Positions 35,319-44,713 of a DNA stretch of 64,000 bases are shown one piece after another. The notes beneath the pieces are model-generated. The model saw nothing but the letters and a program-made list of their open reading frames with translations, searched no databases and was not told the origin of the DNA. How positions within the stretch are numbered: the stretch's first letter is position 1; each line of letters starts with the position of its first letter. The position numbers and the translations under genes were made by a program. The DNA is from Asticcacaulis sp. MM231 (GTDB lineage: Bacteria; Pseudomonadota; Alphaproteobacteria; Caulobacterales; Caulobacteraceae), in the NCBI RefSeq assembly GCF_964186625.1, contig NZ_OZ075108.1, positions 1,116,001-1,180,000 on the forward strand, given 5' to 3'.

Positions 35319-36053
35319 TTAAACCTTAATGCCGGCCTTCAAAGCCGCCTCAGCCAGGGCACGCACCTGCGCCTCGCTCAGGCCATCGAGCGAGGTGTCG
35401 AAGGTCGTAGCCGGCGCGTCGATGATCCGCCCTCTGGCCATGCGCAGGGTACGGTCGGCGAGGCGCTCGACCTCGTAGGCATCGTGGCTGACATAGAGGA
35501 CCGGCACGCCCGTATCGCGCGACAGGCTGGCGATCATCGGCACGATCTCGGCCTTGGCCTCGCTGTCTAAGCTGGACAAAGGCTCATCCATCAGCAGAAT
35601 TTCCGGCGCACTAAGCAGGGTGCGGGCCAGGGCGACGCGCTGGCGTTCGCCGCCGGAAAGTTGGGTGACCGAGCGTTTGAGCAAGCCCTCCAGTTTCAGC
35701 CGCGCCACCAGGCCCGAAAAATCGACCGTGTGGCCGCCGTTGCGCTTGAGGGCGAAATCGAGATTGCCGCGCACGGTGAGATGCGTCAGCAGCGAGGCCT
35801 CCTGAAAGACATAGCCGACGCGGCGTTTATGCACCGGCACGAAGGTGCTGCCATCCTGCCAGATATCGGCGCCGATCTTCACATGGCCGTCCAGCCGCGT
35901 CAGGCCGGCGATGGCGCGCAGGAGCGTGGTCTTGCCCGAACCCGACGGTCCCCAGATGGCGGTGACGCCCTGCGCCGGCACGGAAAACGCCGCATCGAGA
36001 ACGAACGCACCCGCCGAGCCTTTCAGCGATACGTCAATCATGTCATTTGGCAT
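35319..36053 (-). CDS. modC: molybdate ABC transporter ATP-binding protein, short form
   Basis: This 244-residue ATPase drives molybdate uptake. Motifs are [16 protein letters not shown] (Walker A), [14 protein letters not shown] (Q loop), [16 protein letters not shown] (signature) and [12 protein letters not shown] (Walker B). E. coli ModC has 352 residues; the C-terminal MOP/TOBE regulatory domain is absent here. The start at 36053 overlaps modB by 11 nt; a second ATG at 36041 lies just after the modB stop. It is last in the four-gene mod operon. Confidence 0.9.
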   Translation of the reverse strand: MPNDMIDVSLKGSAGAFVLDAAFSVPAQGVTAIWGPSGSGKTTLLRAIAGLTRLDGHVKIGADIWQDGSTFVPVHKRRVGYVFQEASLLTHLTVRGNLDFALKRNGGHTVDFSGLVARLKLEGLLKRSVTQLSGGERQRVALARTLLSAPEILLMDEPLSSLDSEAKAEIVPMIASLSRDTGVPVLYVSHDAYEVERLADRTLRMARGRIIDAPATTFDTSLDGLSEAQVRALAEAALKAGIKV

Positions 36054-36720
36054 GTTTGGCGCTCAAGCGGCGGTCGATCACCAGCAGTGACAGCAGAACC
36101 GCGAAGGCGAAGACCAACAGGCCGCCGGCCAGCCGGTGGGCGCTCGGCCAGTCCATCTGCTCAACCAGTTGCCAGATGCGGATCGAAACGACCTCGGTCT
36201 TGCCGGGAATGGCGCCGCCGATCATCAGCACCACTCCGAATTCGCCCACCGTATGGGCGAAGACGAGCAGGGCGGCGGTCAGGAAACCCTTGCGCGCCAT
36301 AGGCAGAGCGACATTGAAAAACGTGTCGAGTTGGGAGGCGCGCAAGGTGGCAGCGACATCGAACGGGCGCTGTCCCAGGGCTTCGAAGGCATTACGGATC
36401 GGCTGCACGGCGAACGGCAGGGAATAGATGATCGAACCGATGACCAGCCCGGCGAAGGAAAAATTGAGCGTGTGGACGCCGAAGGGGTGGAGCAGGTCCA
36501 TCAGCGGGCTTTTCGGACCCATGGCCACGAGCAGATAGAAACCCAGCACCGTCGGCGGCAGGACGATGGGCAGGGCTATGACCGCCGTGACGATATCCTT
36601 GAACAGGTTGCGGCGTCTCGACAGCCACCAGCCGATCGGCGTGGCGATCACCAGCAGGCAGAGCGTGGTGGTGGCGGCCAGGTTGACCGTCACCCAGATG
36701 GCGCTGCCGATATCGTTCAT
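36043..36720 (-). CDS. modB: molybdate ABC transporter permease
   Basis: This is a 225-residue inner-membrane protein with about five or six helices. [16 protein letters not shown] is the hallmark ModB/CysT segment, and [23 protein letters not shown] is the EAA loop that contacts the ATPase. It pairs with ModC (11-nt overlap) and ModA. Its start overlaps the VOC gene by 4 nt, so translation is coupled through that gene. Confidence 0.93.
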   Translation of the reverse strand: MNDIGSAIWVTVNLAATTTLCLLVIATPIGWWLSRRRNLFKDIVTAVIALPIVLPPTVLGFYLLVAMGPKSPLMDLLHPFGVHTLNFSFAGLVIGSIIYSLPFAVQPIRNAFEALGQRPFDVAATLRASQLDTFFNVALPMARKGFLTAALLVFAHTVGEFGVVLMIGGAIPGKTEVVSIRIWQLVEQMDWPSAHRLAGGLLVFAFAVLLSLLVIDRRLSAKHAK

Positions 36721-37079
36721 GCTTCCGGCTTGTGACAGACGGCTTCGATATTATGGCCATCGGGATCGAGCACGAAGGCGCCGTAATAGTTGGGGTGATA
36801 GTGCTCGCGGATGCCTGGCGGACCATTGTCGCGGCCGCCGGCCGCCATGGCGGCCTTGTAAAAAGCATCCACGGCGGCGCGGTTTTCAGCCTTGATAGCC
36901 ACGTGCAGATGGTCGGTCGGCGCGCCATCCTGTAGCCAGAAATCCGGTTTGCCTATGCCAAATCCGGTGCCGTAGGGGCCGTCCATGACCGCGGTATAAC
37001 CAAGCGGTGCGAAGGCTGCGGCGTAGAAAGCCTTGCTGCGTGTGCGGTCGGAAACCAGCAGTCCCATATGGTCGATCAT
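36717..37079 (-). CDS. VOC (glyoxalase/bleomycin-resistance) domain protein within the mod operon
   Basis: This 120-residue protein folds as two beta-alpha-beta-beta-beta units: [20 protein letters not shown] and then [18 protein letters not shown] and [17 protein letters not shown]. His4, the middle His and Glu near the end are the usual metal ligands. The substrate is unknown. It overlaps modA and modB by 4 nt each, so it is part of the operon rather than an accidental neighbour. Confidence 0.82.
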   Translation of the reverse strand: MIDHMGLLVSDRTRSKAFYAAAFAPLGYTAVMDGPYGTGFGIGKPDFWLQDGAPTDHLHVAIKAENRAAVDAFYKAAMAAGGRDNGPPGIREHYHPNYYGAFVLDPDGHNIEAVCHKPEA

Positions 37080-37825
37080 GATGTGTGTACCTTGTAGCCG
37101 TAAGATGTGATGATCTTGACGCCTTCGGGTGACCTTAAAAAGGCCAGCCAGGCGCGGCCTTCCGGGGTGTCTTTCAACAGGATGGCTTGCTGATCCATGG
37201 GGGTGTAATCACCCGCCGGCACGATCCAGCGCGAACCCTTGCCCGACTTGTAGACCTGTGACAGGGCGACGAAGCCCAGTTCTGCTGAGCCGGTATCGAT
37301 AAAGCCGAAGGTCTGCGCGATCGAACTGCCCTTGACGATTTTGGCGGCGACCGCGTCATACAGGCCGCGCTTTTTCAGATATTCGACCGCGGCGACGCCG
37401 TAAGGCGCCGAGGCCGGGTCGGCGATGGCGAGGTGCTCGAACCTGCCCTTGGCGATAGCCGCGCCTTTGCTATCGACAAAACCGGGCGTAGCGCTCCACA
37501 GCACCAGCGTGCCGTAGGCATAGACGAAGCGTGTGCCCTTGATGCCGAGTCCTTCGGCTTCGAGTTTGGTCGGGCGCTCGGCGTCGGCGCTCAGGAAGGC
37601 GTCGAAGGGGGCGCCTTGCTGGATCTGACTGTAAAAACCGCCGGAGGGGCCGAAGCTCAAGCTCACGTGCGTCCCGGTCTTTTTCTCGAAAGCGGCGGCT
37701 GCGTCCTTGGCGGCGTCGGTAAAATTGGCAGCCACGGCCACCTGAAGGTCTTTTGCTGACGCGACGGCCGGCAAGGCAAGGGCCAGGAGTGCAAGGCCCG
37801 TCAGCAGTGCGCGTCTGATCGTCAT
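37076..37825 (-). CDS. modA: molybdate ABC transporter substrate-binding protein
   Basis: This 249-residue periplasmic protein has a signal peptide (ALLTGLALLALALPAVASA). The mature part begins DLQVAVAANFTDAAKDAAAAFEKKTG, then SFGPSGGFYSQIQQGAPFD with the oxyanion-binding Ser residues, and later ELGFVALSQVY. The ATG at 37825 gives a normal signal; the longer frame would run into the porin terminator. It is first of the operon modA-VOC-modB-modC. Confidence 0.93.
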   Translation of the reverse strand: MTIRRALLTGLALLALALPAVASAKDLQVAVAANFTDAAKDAAAAFEKKTGTHVSLSFGPSGGFYSQIQQGAPFDAFLSADAERPTKLEAEGLGIKGTRFVYAYGTLVLWSATPGFVDSKGAAIAKGRFEHLAIADPASAPYGVAAVEYLKKRGLYDAVAAKIVKGSSIAQTFGFIDTGSAELGFVALSQVYKSGKGSRWIVPAGDYTPMDQQAILLKDTPEGRAWLAFLRSPEGVKIITSYGYKVHTS

Positions 37826-37839
37826 GGGATATCTCTCAT

Positions 37840-37875
37840 AAAAAAGGGCCGCAGCGATTTTACGCACTGCGGCCC
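37840..37875 (-). terminator. rho-independent terminator of the porin gene
   Basis: A perfect 9-bp stem GGGCCGCAG/CTGCGGCCC (37846-37854 with 37867-37875) is followed on the minus strand by a T-run (complement of the A-run at 37840-37845). It separates the porin from modA. Confidence 0.85.
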
Positions 37876-37897
37876 GAAAAGAAAAGATGTTTGGAGT

Positions 37898-39505
37898 TTA
37901 GTAGTTGAATTGGGCGCGAGCGGCGATGGTCGTGTAGTCCTGACCGATCGAGGCGCCTGCAGCGTTCAGACGTTCAACCTTGACATCCTGGCCCTCAAAG
38001 ATGAAGCGGATGCTGGGGTTGAGTTGCCAGTTGAGGCCGAGGGAGGTGATGTCCTGCTGACCACCGCGCACGCGGTCGGCCGCCAGCAGGGCGTCGGCGT
38101 GGTAGTTGAGGTCGAGGGTCGAGTAACGCGCCACCAGTTCAAAGGCGCCCCACTGGCCCGTCTTCGGATCGAAGTTGTGGGCCGGCACGATGCCGTCGAA
38201 GGCGCCGGTTTGGGTGTTGTACTTGCGTGTTTCACCGGTGATGACCCAGCCACCTTCGGCATACCAGCCGGTGAAGTCAGGGTCGGTGACACCGGCCGCT
38301 GCGCCGAAGCGTTTGATCTTGTACTGGAAGGCTTCGGATGCGAGGTAGAAGTTCTTGTACTGCGCGCCGAACTCGATGCCGGTGGCAGAGGCGGACTGGG
38401 TGTTGATTGCGCCGCTGTCGATCAGGCGGGTGCCGTCGACGCGGAGTTCGGGGCGGTCGCGCAGTTGCACAGGATAACGCGTAGCGGCGCTGGCGCCGGC
38501 ATCGCCCGGATTGATGATGGCGTTGTAGTTGAGGCCGACGTGGATCAGAGAGTTCTTGCCCTTAATGGGCGTACCTGCCACGCGGGCGACGACGCCCAGT
38601 TGCTCATCGTTATTGACGGTGTTGAAACCGCTCGCCGCGGTATTGAGCGCCGAGACCGTGCCGCCGGTTAGGGCGGCTGAATAGAGCCAGCGATCATAGG
38701 TATTGAAGATGCCAACGCCCATGCGTGTGTCGCCGCCGGCGAAATTACGCGCCAGTTCGGCCGAGGAGGCGCGTTCCATGAAGGGCGAGGCATTTTGTGA
38801 CGCGGCGTCGGCCATGCCGGCCAGAGGCGCGAATTCACCCACACGGATCTTGGCGTTCTTGAAGCCGGAATACTGGATCCAGGCTTCGTGGATGCGGCCG
38901 ACATCCTCGGCGCCGGCGCCGCCGAAATCAAACACCATGTTGTAGTCGAAGTCTTTGAACACCTTGCCTTTGAAGCCCAGGCGGGCGCGGCGGAAATTGG
39001 TGCCGCTGTTCAGGTCGCGCGCGGCGCCCGTAATGGCGGCGGACAGATTATCGTCCTGCATGTAGCTGGCGGCGTCGGCCTGGATATTGCCATTGATGCT
39101 GAGCGTGAAGGCGCCGTCACTGGAGGCAAATGTCGGTGTACCGTTCTTGATGGAGACCGAAGCCGTGGGGGCGGCCGGTGCCGGCTTCGGCGCGGTTACG
39201 ACAGCCAGGGTTTGGGCCTGAGTTTGTGCTTGGGCTTGCAGAGTACGCAACTGATCGGCCAGGTTACGCACTTCGGCCTGAAGGGCATCGATCTGCGCCT
39301 GCTTCTGAGCTTCTGAAACCGCGTCGTTGGACTTCTGGATAGCGATCAGCTTATGGGCTTCCGCCATGATCAGATCGTGGATATCAGCCTGTGTCAGTTG
39401 TTTGGCGGGCTTGGCCATAACCGGTGCGGCGGCTACACTGAGCGTCAGCAGGCTGGCGGCGGCCAGGCAAACATTCCGGTATGTCCGGCGGGTGGGGGTA
39501 CGCAT
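37898..39505 (-). CDS. OprO/OprP-type outer-membrane porin
   Basis: This 535-residue protein has a signal peptide (ASLLTLSVAAAPVMA), then a coiled-coil periplasmic segment (residues about 60-95, heptads with AEVRNLADQLRTLQAQ) and a beta-barrel ending in the outer-membrane signature AQFNY. RRARLGFKGKVFKDFDYNMVFDFG is characteristic of phosphate-selective porins O and P. It may import phosphate or other oxyanions. It lies upstream of the mod operon on the same strand but is closed off by its own terminator. The 388-nt AT-rich region upstream is its likely control region. Confidence 0.87.
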   Translation of the reverse strand: MRTPTRRTYRNVCLAAASLLTLSVAAAPVMAKPAKQLTQADIHDLIMAEAHKLIAIQKSNDAVSEAQKQAQIDALQAEVRNLADQLRTLQAQAQTQAQTLAVVTAPKPAPAAPTASVSIKNGTPTFASSDGAFTLSINGNIQADAASYMQDDNLSAAITGAARDLNSGTNFRRARLGFKGKVFKDFDYNMVFDFGGAGAEDVGRIHEAWIQYSGFKNAKIRVGEFAPLAGMADAASQNASPFMERASSAELARNFAGGDTRMGVGIFNTYDRWLYSAALTGGTVSALNTAASGFNTVNNDEQLGVVARVAGTPIKGKNSLIHVGLNYNAIINPGDAGASAATRYPVQLRDRPELRVDGTRLIDSGAINTQSASATGIEFGAQYKNFYLASEAFQYKIKRFGAAAGVTDPDFTGWYAEGGWVITGETRKYNTQTGAFDGIVPAHNFDPKTGQWGAFELVARYSTLDLNYHADALLAADRVRGGQQDITSLGLNWQLNPSIRFIFEGQDVKVERLNAAGASIGQDYTTIAARAQFNY

Positions 39506-39893
39506 GTCTTACTCCTGTGAACAATGCGGCTATCCTAACCCCTATGAGTTAATTGCGCGTTTAGGATGAAAACGCACTTTCAGCACCAAGGAGGCGTGCT
39601 TTCTGAGCTGAGAATGAAAATTTCATCAGAATTATAAGTATTTGAATTTGTATGGATAATTTTTAAAATATTGATAGGGCTGAGTTTGGCCTTGATGTAA
39701 TATTTTGCCGCTGAGTGCATTTTTCGTCTTTTGAATAAAGAACAAATTTTGGCCGCAAAGACGCTTTTTTGGGGTGTGCATGAAGATCCATGGCGCCAGA
39801 CCGCGCTTGGTATTATCTCGGACAGGGGGGGGGAGGCTACCCAACCGCTGCAAAACCGGCTAAGCCACCGGCAGTTTATTGAGGAGTTTTGCC
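39506..39893. other. AT-rich intergenic region between the divergent porin and bolA genes
   Basis: There is no gene here. The stretch from about 39610 to 39780 is much more AT-rich than the rest of the window and has several T and A runs. GTTAATTGCGCGTTTAG at about 39548 is one base from a TTAA-N7-TTAA (CtrA-like) pattern on the porin side. A run of nine Gs lies at about 39825. The bolA ribosome site GAGGAG is at 39881-39886. No repeat or RNA structure was recognised. Confidence 0.5.
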
Positions 39894-40127
39894 ATGGCCA
39901 TCGCCCAGAGCGATCTTGAGGCGCGTATCGCTGCCGCTTTTCCGGACGCGGAGATCACCATCACCGATCTGGCCGGGGACGGCGATCACTATAAGGCGCG
40001 CATCGTATCAGAGGCCTTCAATGGCCTGCCGCGCGTGCGCCAGCACCAGTTGGTCAATAGGGCGCTGGCCGATCTGCTCAGCGGTCCGCTGCATGCCCTG
40101 GCGCTGGAAACAGTGGCTAAAGTCTAG
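39894..40127 (+). CDS. BolA-family protein (IbaG-like)
   Basis: This 77-residue protein has the BolA class II KH-like fold: ARIAAAFPDAEITITDLAGD, then HYKARIVSEAFNGLPRVRQH with the conserved His and the F-x-G-x-x-x-V-x-x-H pattern. Members assist Fe-S or iron regulation together with monothiol glutaredoxins. GAGGAG precedes the ATG at 39894. It overlaps the convergent META lipoprotein gene by 4 nt. No grxD is adjacent. Confidence 0.87.
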   Translation: MAIAQSDLEARIAAAFPDAEITITDLAGDGDHYKARIVSEAFNGLPRVRQHQLVNRALADLLSGPLHALALETVAKV

Positions 40128-40588
40128 TCTTTCTTGCGCGCCCATTCGTAGGTGCCCTTGCCGTCTTTCAGGCCCAGCACAAGGCTGTCACCGGCGACGG
40201 CGTAGTTAGCGACTGAATTGGCATTGAGTTCCCAGCCTGTATCGAGCGCCGGGGTCGGGCAGGCCATGCGCGTCATGGCCATGGGGCCGAAGGTCAGGCT
40301 TCCGTGGGTGCCATCGGTCGGCGTGGTTTCCCAGATTGCGGTGGCGCGGTTGCAATCGACCTTGAGGGCAACGCGGCCTTTATCGACGAAGGTAATTTCA
40401 TAGCGATCGGCGGCATCGGGCTTGACTGGCGCTGCACCGCCCTTGGGCAGGAACTGCACCAGTTGCCAGGTGCCGATGAGGGTTTGTGGCGCTTCGGCTG
40501 TCTTGCCGACCGGGAAGGTCGAACAGGCGGTAAGCGTAAGCGCGGCACACGCGCCGGCAACCATCAGGAATGTGGAATTTTGGGTCAT
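40124..40588 (-). CDS. META-domain lipoprotein (HslJ-like)
   Basis: This is a 154-residue protein with a lipoprotein signal (AGACAALTLTAC, Cys near residue 22). The META domain follows: LIGTWQLVQFLP at the start, then KVDCNRATAIW and MAMTRMACP, the two-Cys pattern of HslJ/META proteins. It is predicted in the outer membrane or periplasm. The ATG at 40588 is chosen for the signal sequence. Its function is unknown; E. coli HslJ is heat-shock and novobiocin linked. Confidence 0.8.
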   Translation of the reverse strand: MTQNSTFLMVAGACAALTLTACSTFPVGKTAEAPQTLIGTWQLVQFLPKGGAAPVKPDAADRYEITFVDKGRVALKVDCNRATAIWETTPTDGTHGSLTFGPMAMTRMACPTPALDTGWELNANSVANYAVAGDSLVLGLKDGKGTYEWARKKD

Positions 40589-40679
40589 CTGTGCGCCTTT
40601 GCTGAAACAGTTACCCATCCTAGCAAAGATCAACCGTCACGGGAAGCATCCGGCTATAATTCTCCGGTAGGCGGGTAGC

Positions 40680-41158
40680 CTAGAGTGACGGCGATGGATC
40701 GCGCTTGAGGCGGCGCAGGCAAAAGGTCGAGCGCGTGTGGCGGATTCCGGGGAATTTCAGCAATTTCTTGCGCAGGAAAACCTCGTAATCCTCGGTGTCC
40801 TCCACGGCGGCGATGATGACGTAATCGTATTCGCCGGTGGTGAGATAGGCGTCGGTCACTTCGGTCAGGGTGGCGATATGGCGGGAAAAGTTCTCGATCT
40901 TCTCATCATCATGTTGCTCCAGCGTCATTTCAACGATGACAGAGAGCGGCTTGCCGACCTTTTCCGGATTGAGCAGAGCCACATAGCCGGTGATCACGCC
41001 GGTGTCTTCCAGCCGCTTGATGCGCGACCAGCAGGGGGTTTGCGACAGCCCCACCTTGTCGGCGACCTCCTGCGTCGTCAGATGACAGTCTTCGCGCAAC
41101 AGGCGAAGAATTTCTTGTCGATCTCATCGAGGGCGCGGAGGTCCTTGCTCTTGTTCAT
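40680..41158 (-). pseudogene. Lrp/AsnC-family regulator with a single-base frameshift
   Basis: From ATG 41158 the frame reads NKSKDLRALDEIDKK, the usual start of an Lrp protein, but then hits a stop. One missing base near 41112, within the run AAGAAATT, would restore ILRLLREDCHLTTQEVADKVGLSQTPCWSRIKRLE, the winged-helix domain, and the ligand domain to 40680 (DYVIIAAVEDTEDYEVFLRKKL). About 159 residues would result. Lrp proteins sense amino acids; the divergent gene begins the branched-chain amino acid operon, so this is its likely regulator. The change may be a sequencing error. The 153-nt AT-rich gap 41159-41311 is the probable binding region. Confidence 0.82.
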
Positions 41159-41311
41159 TCGCTTATATTGCCCTGCACCAGAGTTTTATTCTGCCGTTTT
41201 GCGTCATTGCAGAAATTATAGCTGAAAACGTGGATTACGCATCCGCAGTTCGGAAGCACTTTCTCACATTTCAGGATTAGTATCATTAGAAAATAACTAT
41301 GCCACAGGGAT

Positions 41312-44300
41312 ATGTTGATGCGCGCCGAGGTAAGCCTTGCCGACCGATATGAACTGACATCCGGCTGGGCTTTCATGACCGGCGTTCAGGCGCTTGTCCG
41401 GCTGCCCATGCTGATCCGCGACAGGGATCGCGAGGCCGGGCTGAACACGGCAGGCTTTATCTCCGGCTATCGCGGCTCGCCGCTCGGCTCCTACGATATG
41501 CAACTGGCGCAGGAACAAAAGCGCCTCGATGACCACGATATCGTTGTCCAGCGCGGCATCAATGAAGACCTGGGCGCCACGGCGGTGTGGGGAACGCAGC
41601 ATGTGCCGCTGTTTAACGGGCACAGGAAGGATGGCGTGTTCGGCCTATGGTACGGCAAGGGGCCGGGTGTTGACCGGACCGGAGACGTGTTCAAGCATGC
41701 CAACTTCGCCGGAACCTCGGCGCTCGGCGGTGTGCTGGCCCTGGCCGGAGACGATCATAACTGCAAGTCATCGACCCTGCCGAACCAGTCGGAATTTGCC
41801 TTCGCCGACGCCGAAATGCCGACCCTGTCGCCATCGACCATTGATGAGGTGATCGAGTTCGGCATGAAGGGGATACAGCTTTCGCGTTATTCCGGCTGCT
41901 GGATCGGCATCAAGACCATTTCCGACCTGATGGACGCCTCGACCTCGGCGCATATCGACTCGCTGCGCTGGCAAACCAGCCTGCCAGATTTCGACCTGCC
42001 GGAAGGCGGGCTGAATATCCGCCTCAACCATACGCCCGATCAAAAGGAAGTGCTGCACCGTCATTTCCGTTTGCCGGCGGCGCAGGCCTTCGCCCGCCAT
42101 AACGGCCTCAATCCACTGATGCAGGATGCGCCGAGCGCGCGTCTGGGTATCGCCACCTCCGGCAAGGGGTTCCTGCATGTGCTCGATGCCCTGCGCCTGT
42201 TGCAGATCGATGAGGCCGGGGCGCGTCAGATGGGGCTTCGCATCTGGAAGGTCGGCATGGTGTGGCCGCTCGATCCGGTGGGCGCGCTCGCCTTCGCTGA
42301 CGGGCTGGAAACCGTGCTGGTGGTTGAGGAACGCCGTAACCTGATCGAATACCAGCTCAAGAACGCGCTCTATGGCCTGCCGGATTCGCGCCGACCGCGT
42401 ATGCGCGGCAAGGACGTGGTCCGCGATGTGCTTGATCTTGATACGGTCAGCGTCGCCATGGCCCTGTTCGAGGTGTTGCCGGCGGAAGCCCGCACCGAGG
42501 CGCGTCAGGCGATCATCGCCCGTTATGCTGAACAGGCGATTGCCAAAGAAAACGTCGTCCAGCTTCATACGCGTAAGCCGTTTTTCTGCGCCGGCTGTCC
42601 GCACAACACCTCGACCACCGTGCCGGAAGGCTCACGCGCCACAGCCGGGATCGGCTGTCACTATATGGTGCAGTTTATCCCCGATCGTCATTCGGAAATC
42701 TGCACCCATATGGGTGGCGAGGGCGTGACCTGGGTAGGGCAGGCGCCTTTCACCGACGAGCACCACATCTTCGCCAATCTGGGCGACGGCACCTATTTCC
42801 ATTCCGGCCTGCTGGCTATCCGTCAGTCGGTGGCGGCGCACGTCAACATTACCTACAAGATCCTCTATAATGACGCCGTAGCCATGACCGGTGGCCAGCA
42901 TGTCGATGGCGTGCTGCATCCGGTGACGGTGGCGCAGCAGGTCGCGGCCGAAGGCGTCCGGCGGATCATCCTCGTATCGCCGCATCCGGAGCGCTGGCAG
43001 AACCACCCGAAAATGCCGGCCAAGGTCAGCTTCTATCACCGTGATCAGCTTGAGGTGGCCGAGGCCGAACTGAAGGCGACGCACGGCACCACCGTGCTGA
43101 TCTATGATCAGATGTGCGCCACCGAACTGCGCCGTCGCCGCAAGCGCGGTCTGGCGCCGCAGACGAAAGAGCGAATTTTTATCAACGCCAAGGTATGCGA
43201 AGGTTGCGGTGATTGCTCGGTCAAATCGAACTGCATCGCGGTGGGGCCAAAGGACACCGAACTCGGCCGCAAGCGCGAGATCGACCAGTCGGCGTGCAAT
43301 CTCGATACCTCATGCGTGAAAGGCTTCTGCCCCAGCTTCGTGTCACTGGAAGGCGCGCAGATAAAGAAGGTGCAGCCCGCCGCCATCGATCATCTGATCC
43401 ATGATCTGCCTGAGGCGACGCCGATGCCGCTGACGGCGCAGCCCTATAACCTCTTGCTCACAGGTATCGGCGGTCTGGGCGTGACCTCGCTTTCGGCCAT
43501 GATCGGCATGGCGGCGCATATCGACGGCGTGGAAGTGATCTGCGTCGATCAGATCGGTCTGGCGCAGCGTGGCGGCGCGGTTGATGCCCATGTCCGTTTT
43601 GCCGCCCCCGGCGTGATGGTGCCGGGCGGTCGTATCCCGCTCGGTGAGGCCGATGTCATGATTGCCGCCGACATGATCACGGCGCACGGCAAGGCCTGCT
43701 TGCCGCTGTTGAATACGGAACGCACAATAGGCTTTCTCAACAGCGCCCTCACACCGAGCGGTGAATTCACCCTCAACACCAACACCGTGTTCGACCAGCT
43801 TTCCATGGTGCGCAAGGTGCGCAACGCCGCGCGCACGCTGGAGACCTTCGATGCCGCTGGCCTTGCCCGCACCTATATGGGTGATGCGGTCTATGCCCTG
43901 ATGATCATGTGGGGCGCGGCCTGGCAGGCCGGCGTATTGCCCTTGTCACTGGCGGCGGTCGAACGCGCCATCGCCCTGAACGGTGCCGCGGTGACGGCCA
44001 ATCTGCGCGCTTTCGCCCTGGGGCGTGCCTGGGCGGAAGGCCGGCTGGAAGCGGCGCCTGCGCAGACGCCCGTCTTTGATCTCGATAGCTTCGTCAGCGC
44101 CCGCATGACCGATCTGACCGACTATCAAAACGCCGCCTACGCCGCGCGCTACAGGGCGCTGGTTGATCGGGTGAGGGACGAACCACGCCTTGCCGAGGCA
44201 GTGGCGCGCAACGCCTATAAGCTGATGGCCTACAAGGACGAGTATGAAGTGGCGCGGCTCTATTGCGATCCGGAGTTCCGCAAAGTCCTGGCCGAACAGT

Positions 44301-44713
44301 TTGAAGATACAAAAAAAATCTCGGTCTACCTCGCGCCGCCCATGATGGGCACGAAGAAGCGTAAATTCGGCCCGTGGGTTTTCAAGGCCTTCGCTATGTT
44401 GAAGGCCGCCAAGGCCTTACGCGGCACACCGTTCGATCTCTTTGGTTACACCCGCGAGCGCCGCACCGAGCGCCAGCTCATCATCGACTACGTGCATCTG
44501 ATCGAACGTCTGGCGCGTGATCTTCGTCCCCATAATCTCGATCTGGCGGTGGCCCTGGCCAAACTGCCGGAAGAGATCCGTGGCTTCGGCCACATCAAGC
44601 TGGCCAATCTCGACAAGGCCAATGTCAAAAAAGCCGACCTCATTGTGCAATTTGAGGCCGCCCAACCCGCTCTCCCCCTAAAGCCTGAAACGAAAGTATT
44701 GCTAAATGTTTGA
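41312..44713 (+). CDS. fused indolepyruvate-type 2-oxoacid:ferredoxin oxidoreductase
   Basis: This 1133-residue, thiamine-diphosphate and Fe-S enzyme oxidatively decarboxylates 2-keto acids to acyl-CoA. An N-terminal alpha-type region (SGYRGSPLGSYDMQL) is followed by CAGCPHNTST near 426 and a TPP domain (HMGGEGVTWVGQAPF, then GDGTYFHSG). Fe-S cysteines occur around 629 (CEGCGDCSVKSNC, then CNLDTSCVKGFCPSF). The gamma domain is at about 715-890 (TGIGGLGVTSLSAMIG). This is the IorA-IorB fused form of aerobic proteobacteria. The operon context suggests branched-chain keto acids as substrates. The ATG at 41318 is an alternative start. Confidence 0.9.
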   Translation: MLMRAEVSLADRYELTSGWAFMTGVQALVRLPMLIRDRDREAGLNTAGFISGYRGSPLGSYDMQLAQEQKRLDDHDIVVQRGINEDLGATAVWGTQHVPLFNGHRKDGVFGLWYGKGPGVDRTGDVFKHANFAGTSALGGVLALAGDDHNCKSSTLPNQSEFAFADAEMPTLSPSTIDEVIEFGMKGIQLSRYSGCWIGIKTISDLMDASTSAHIDSLRWQTSLPDFDLPEGGLNIRLNHTPDQKEVLHRHFRLPAAQAFARHNGLNPLMQDAPSARLGIATSGKGFLHVLDALRLLQIDEAGARQMGLRIWKVGMVWPLDPVGALAFADGLETVLVVEERRNLIEYQLKNALYGLPDSRRPRMRGKDVVRDVLDLDTVSVAMALFEVLPAEARTEARQAIIARYAEQAIAKENVVQLHTRKPFFCAGCPHNTSTTVPEGSRATAGIGCHYMVQFIPDRHSEICTHMGGEGVTWVGQAPFTDEHHIFANLGDGTYFHSGLLAIRQSVAAHVNITYKILYNDAVAMTGGQHVDGVLHPVTVAQQVAAEGVRRIILVSPHPERWQNHPKMPAKVSFYHRDQLEVAEAELKATHGTTVLIYDQMCATELRRRRKRGLAPQTKERIFINAKVCEGCGDCSVKSNCIAVGPKDTELGRKREIDQSACNLDTSCVKGFCPSFVSLEGAQIKKVQPAAIDHLIHDLPEATPMPLTAQPYNLLLTGIGGLGVTSLSAMIGMAAHIDGVEVICVDQIGLAQRGGAVDAHVRFAAPGVMVPGGRIPLGEADVMIAADMITAHGKACLPLLNTERTIGFLNSALTPSGEFTLNTNTVFDQLSMVRKVRNAARTLETFDAAGLARTYMGDAVYALMIMWGAAWQAGVLPLSLAAVERAIALNGAAVTANLRAFALGRAWAEGRLEAAPAQTPVFDLDSFVSARMTDLTDYQNAAYAARYRALVDRVRDEPRLAEAVARNAYKLMAYKDEYEVARLYCDPEFRKVLAEQFEDTKKISVYLAPPMMGTKKRKFGPWVFKAFAMLKAAKALRGTPFDLFGYTRERRTERQLIIDYVHLIERLARDLRPHNLDLAVALAKLPEEIRGFGHIKLANLDKANVKKADLIVQFEAAQPALPLKPETKVLLNV

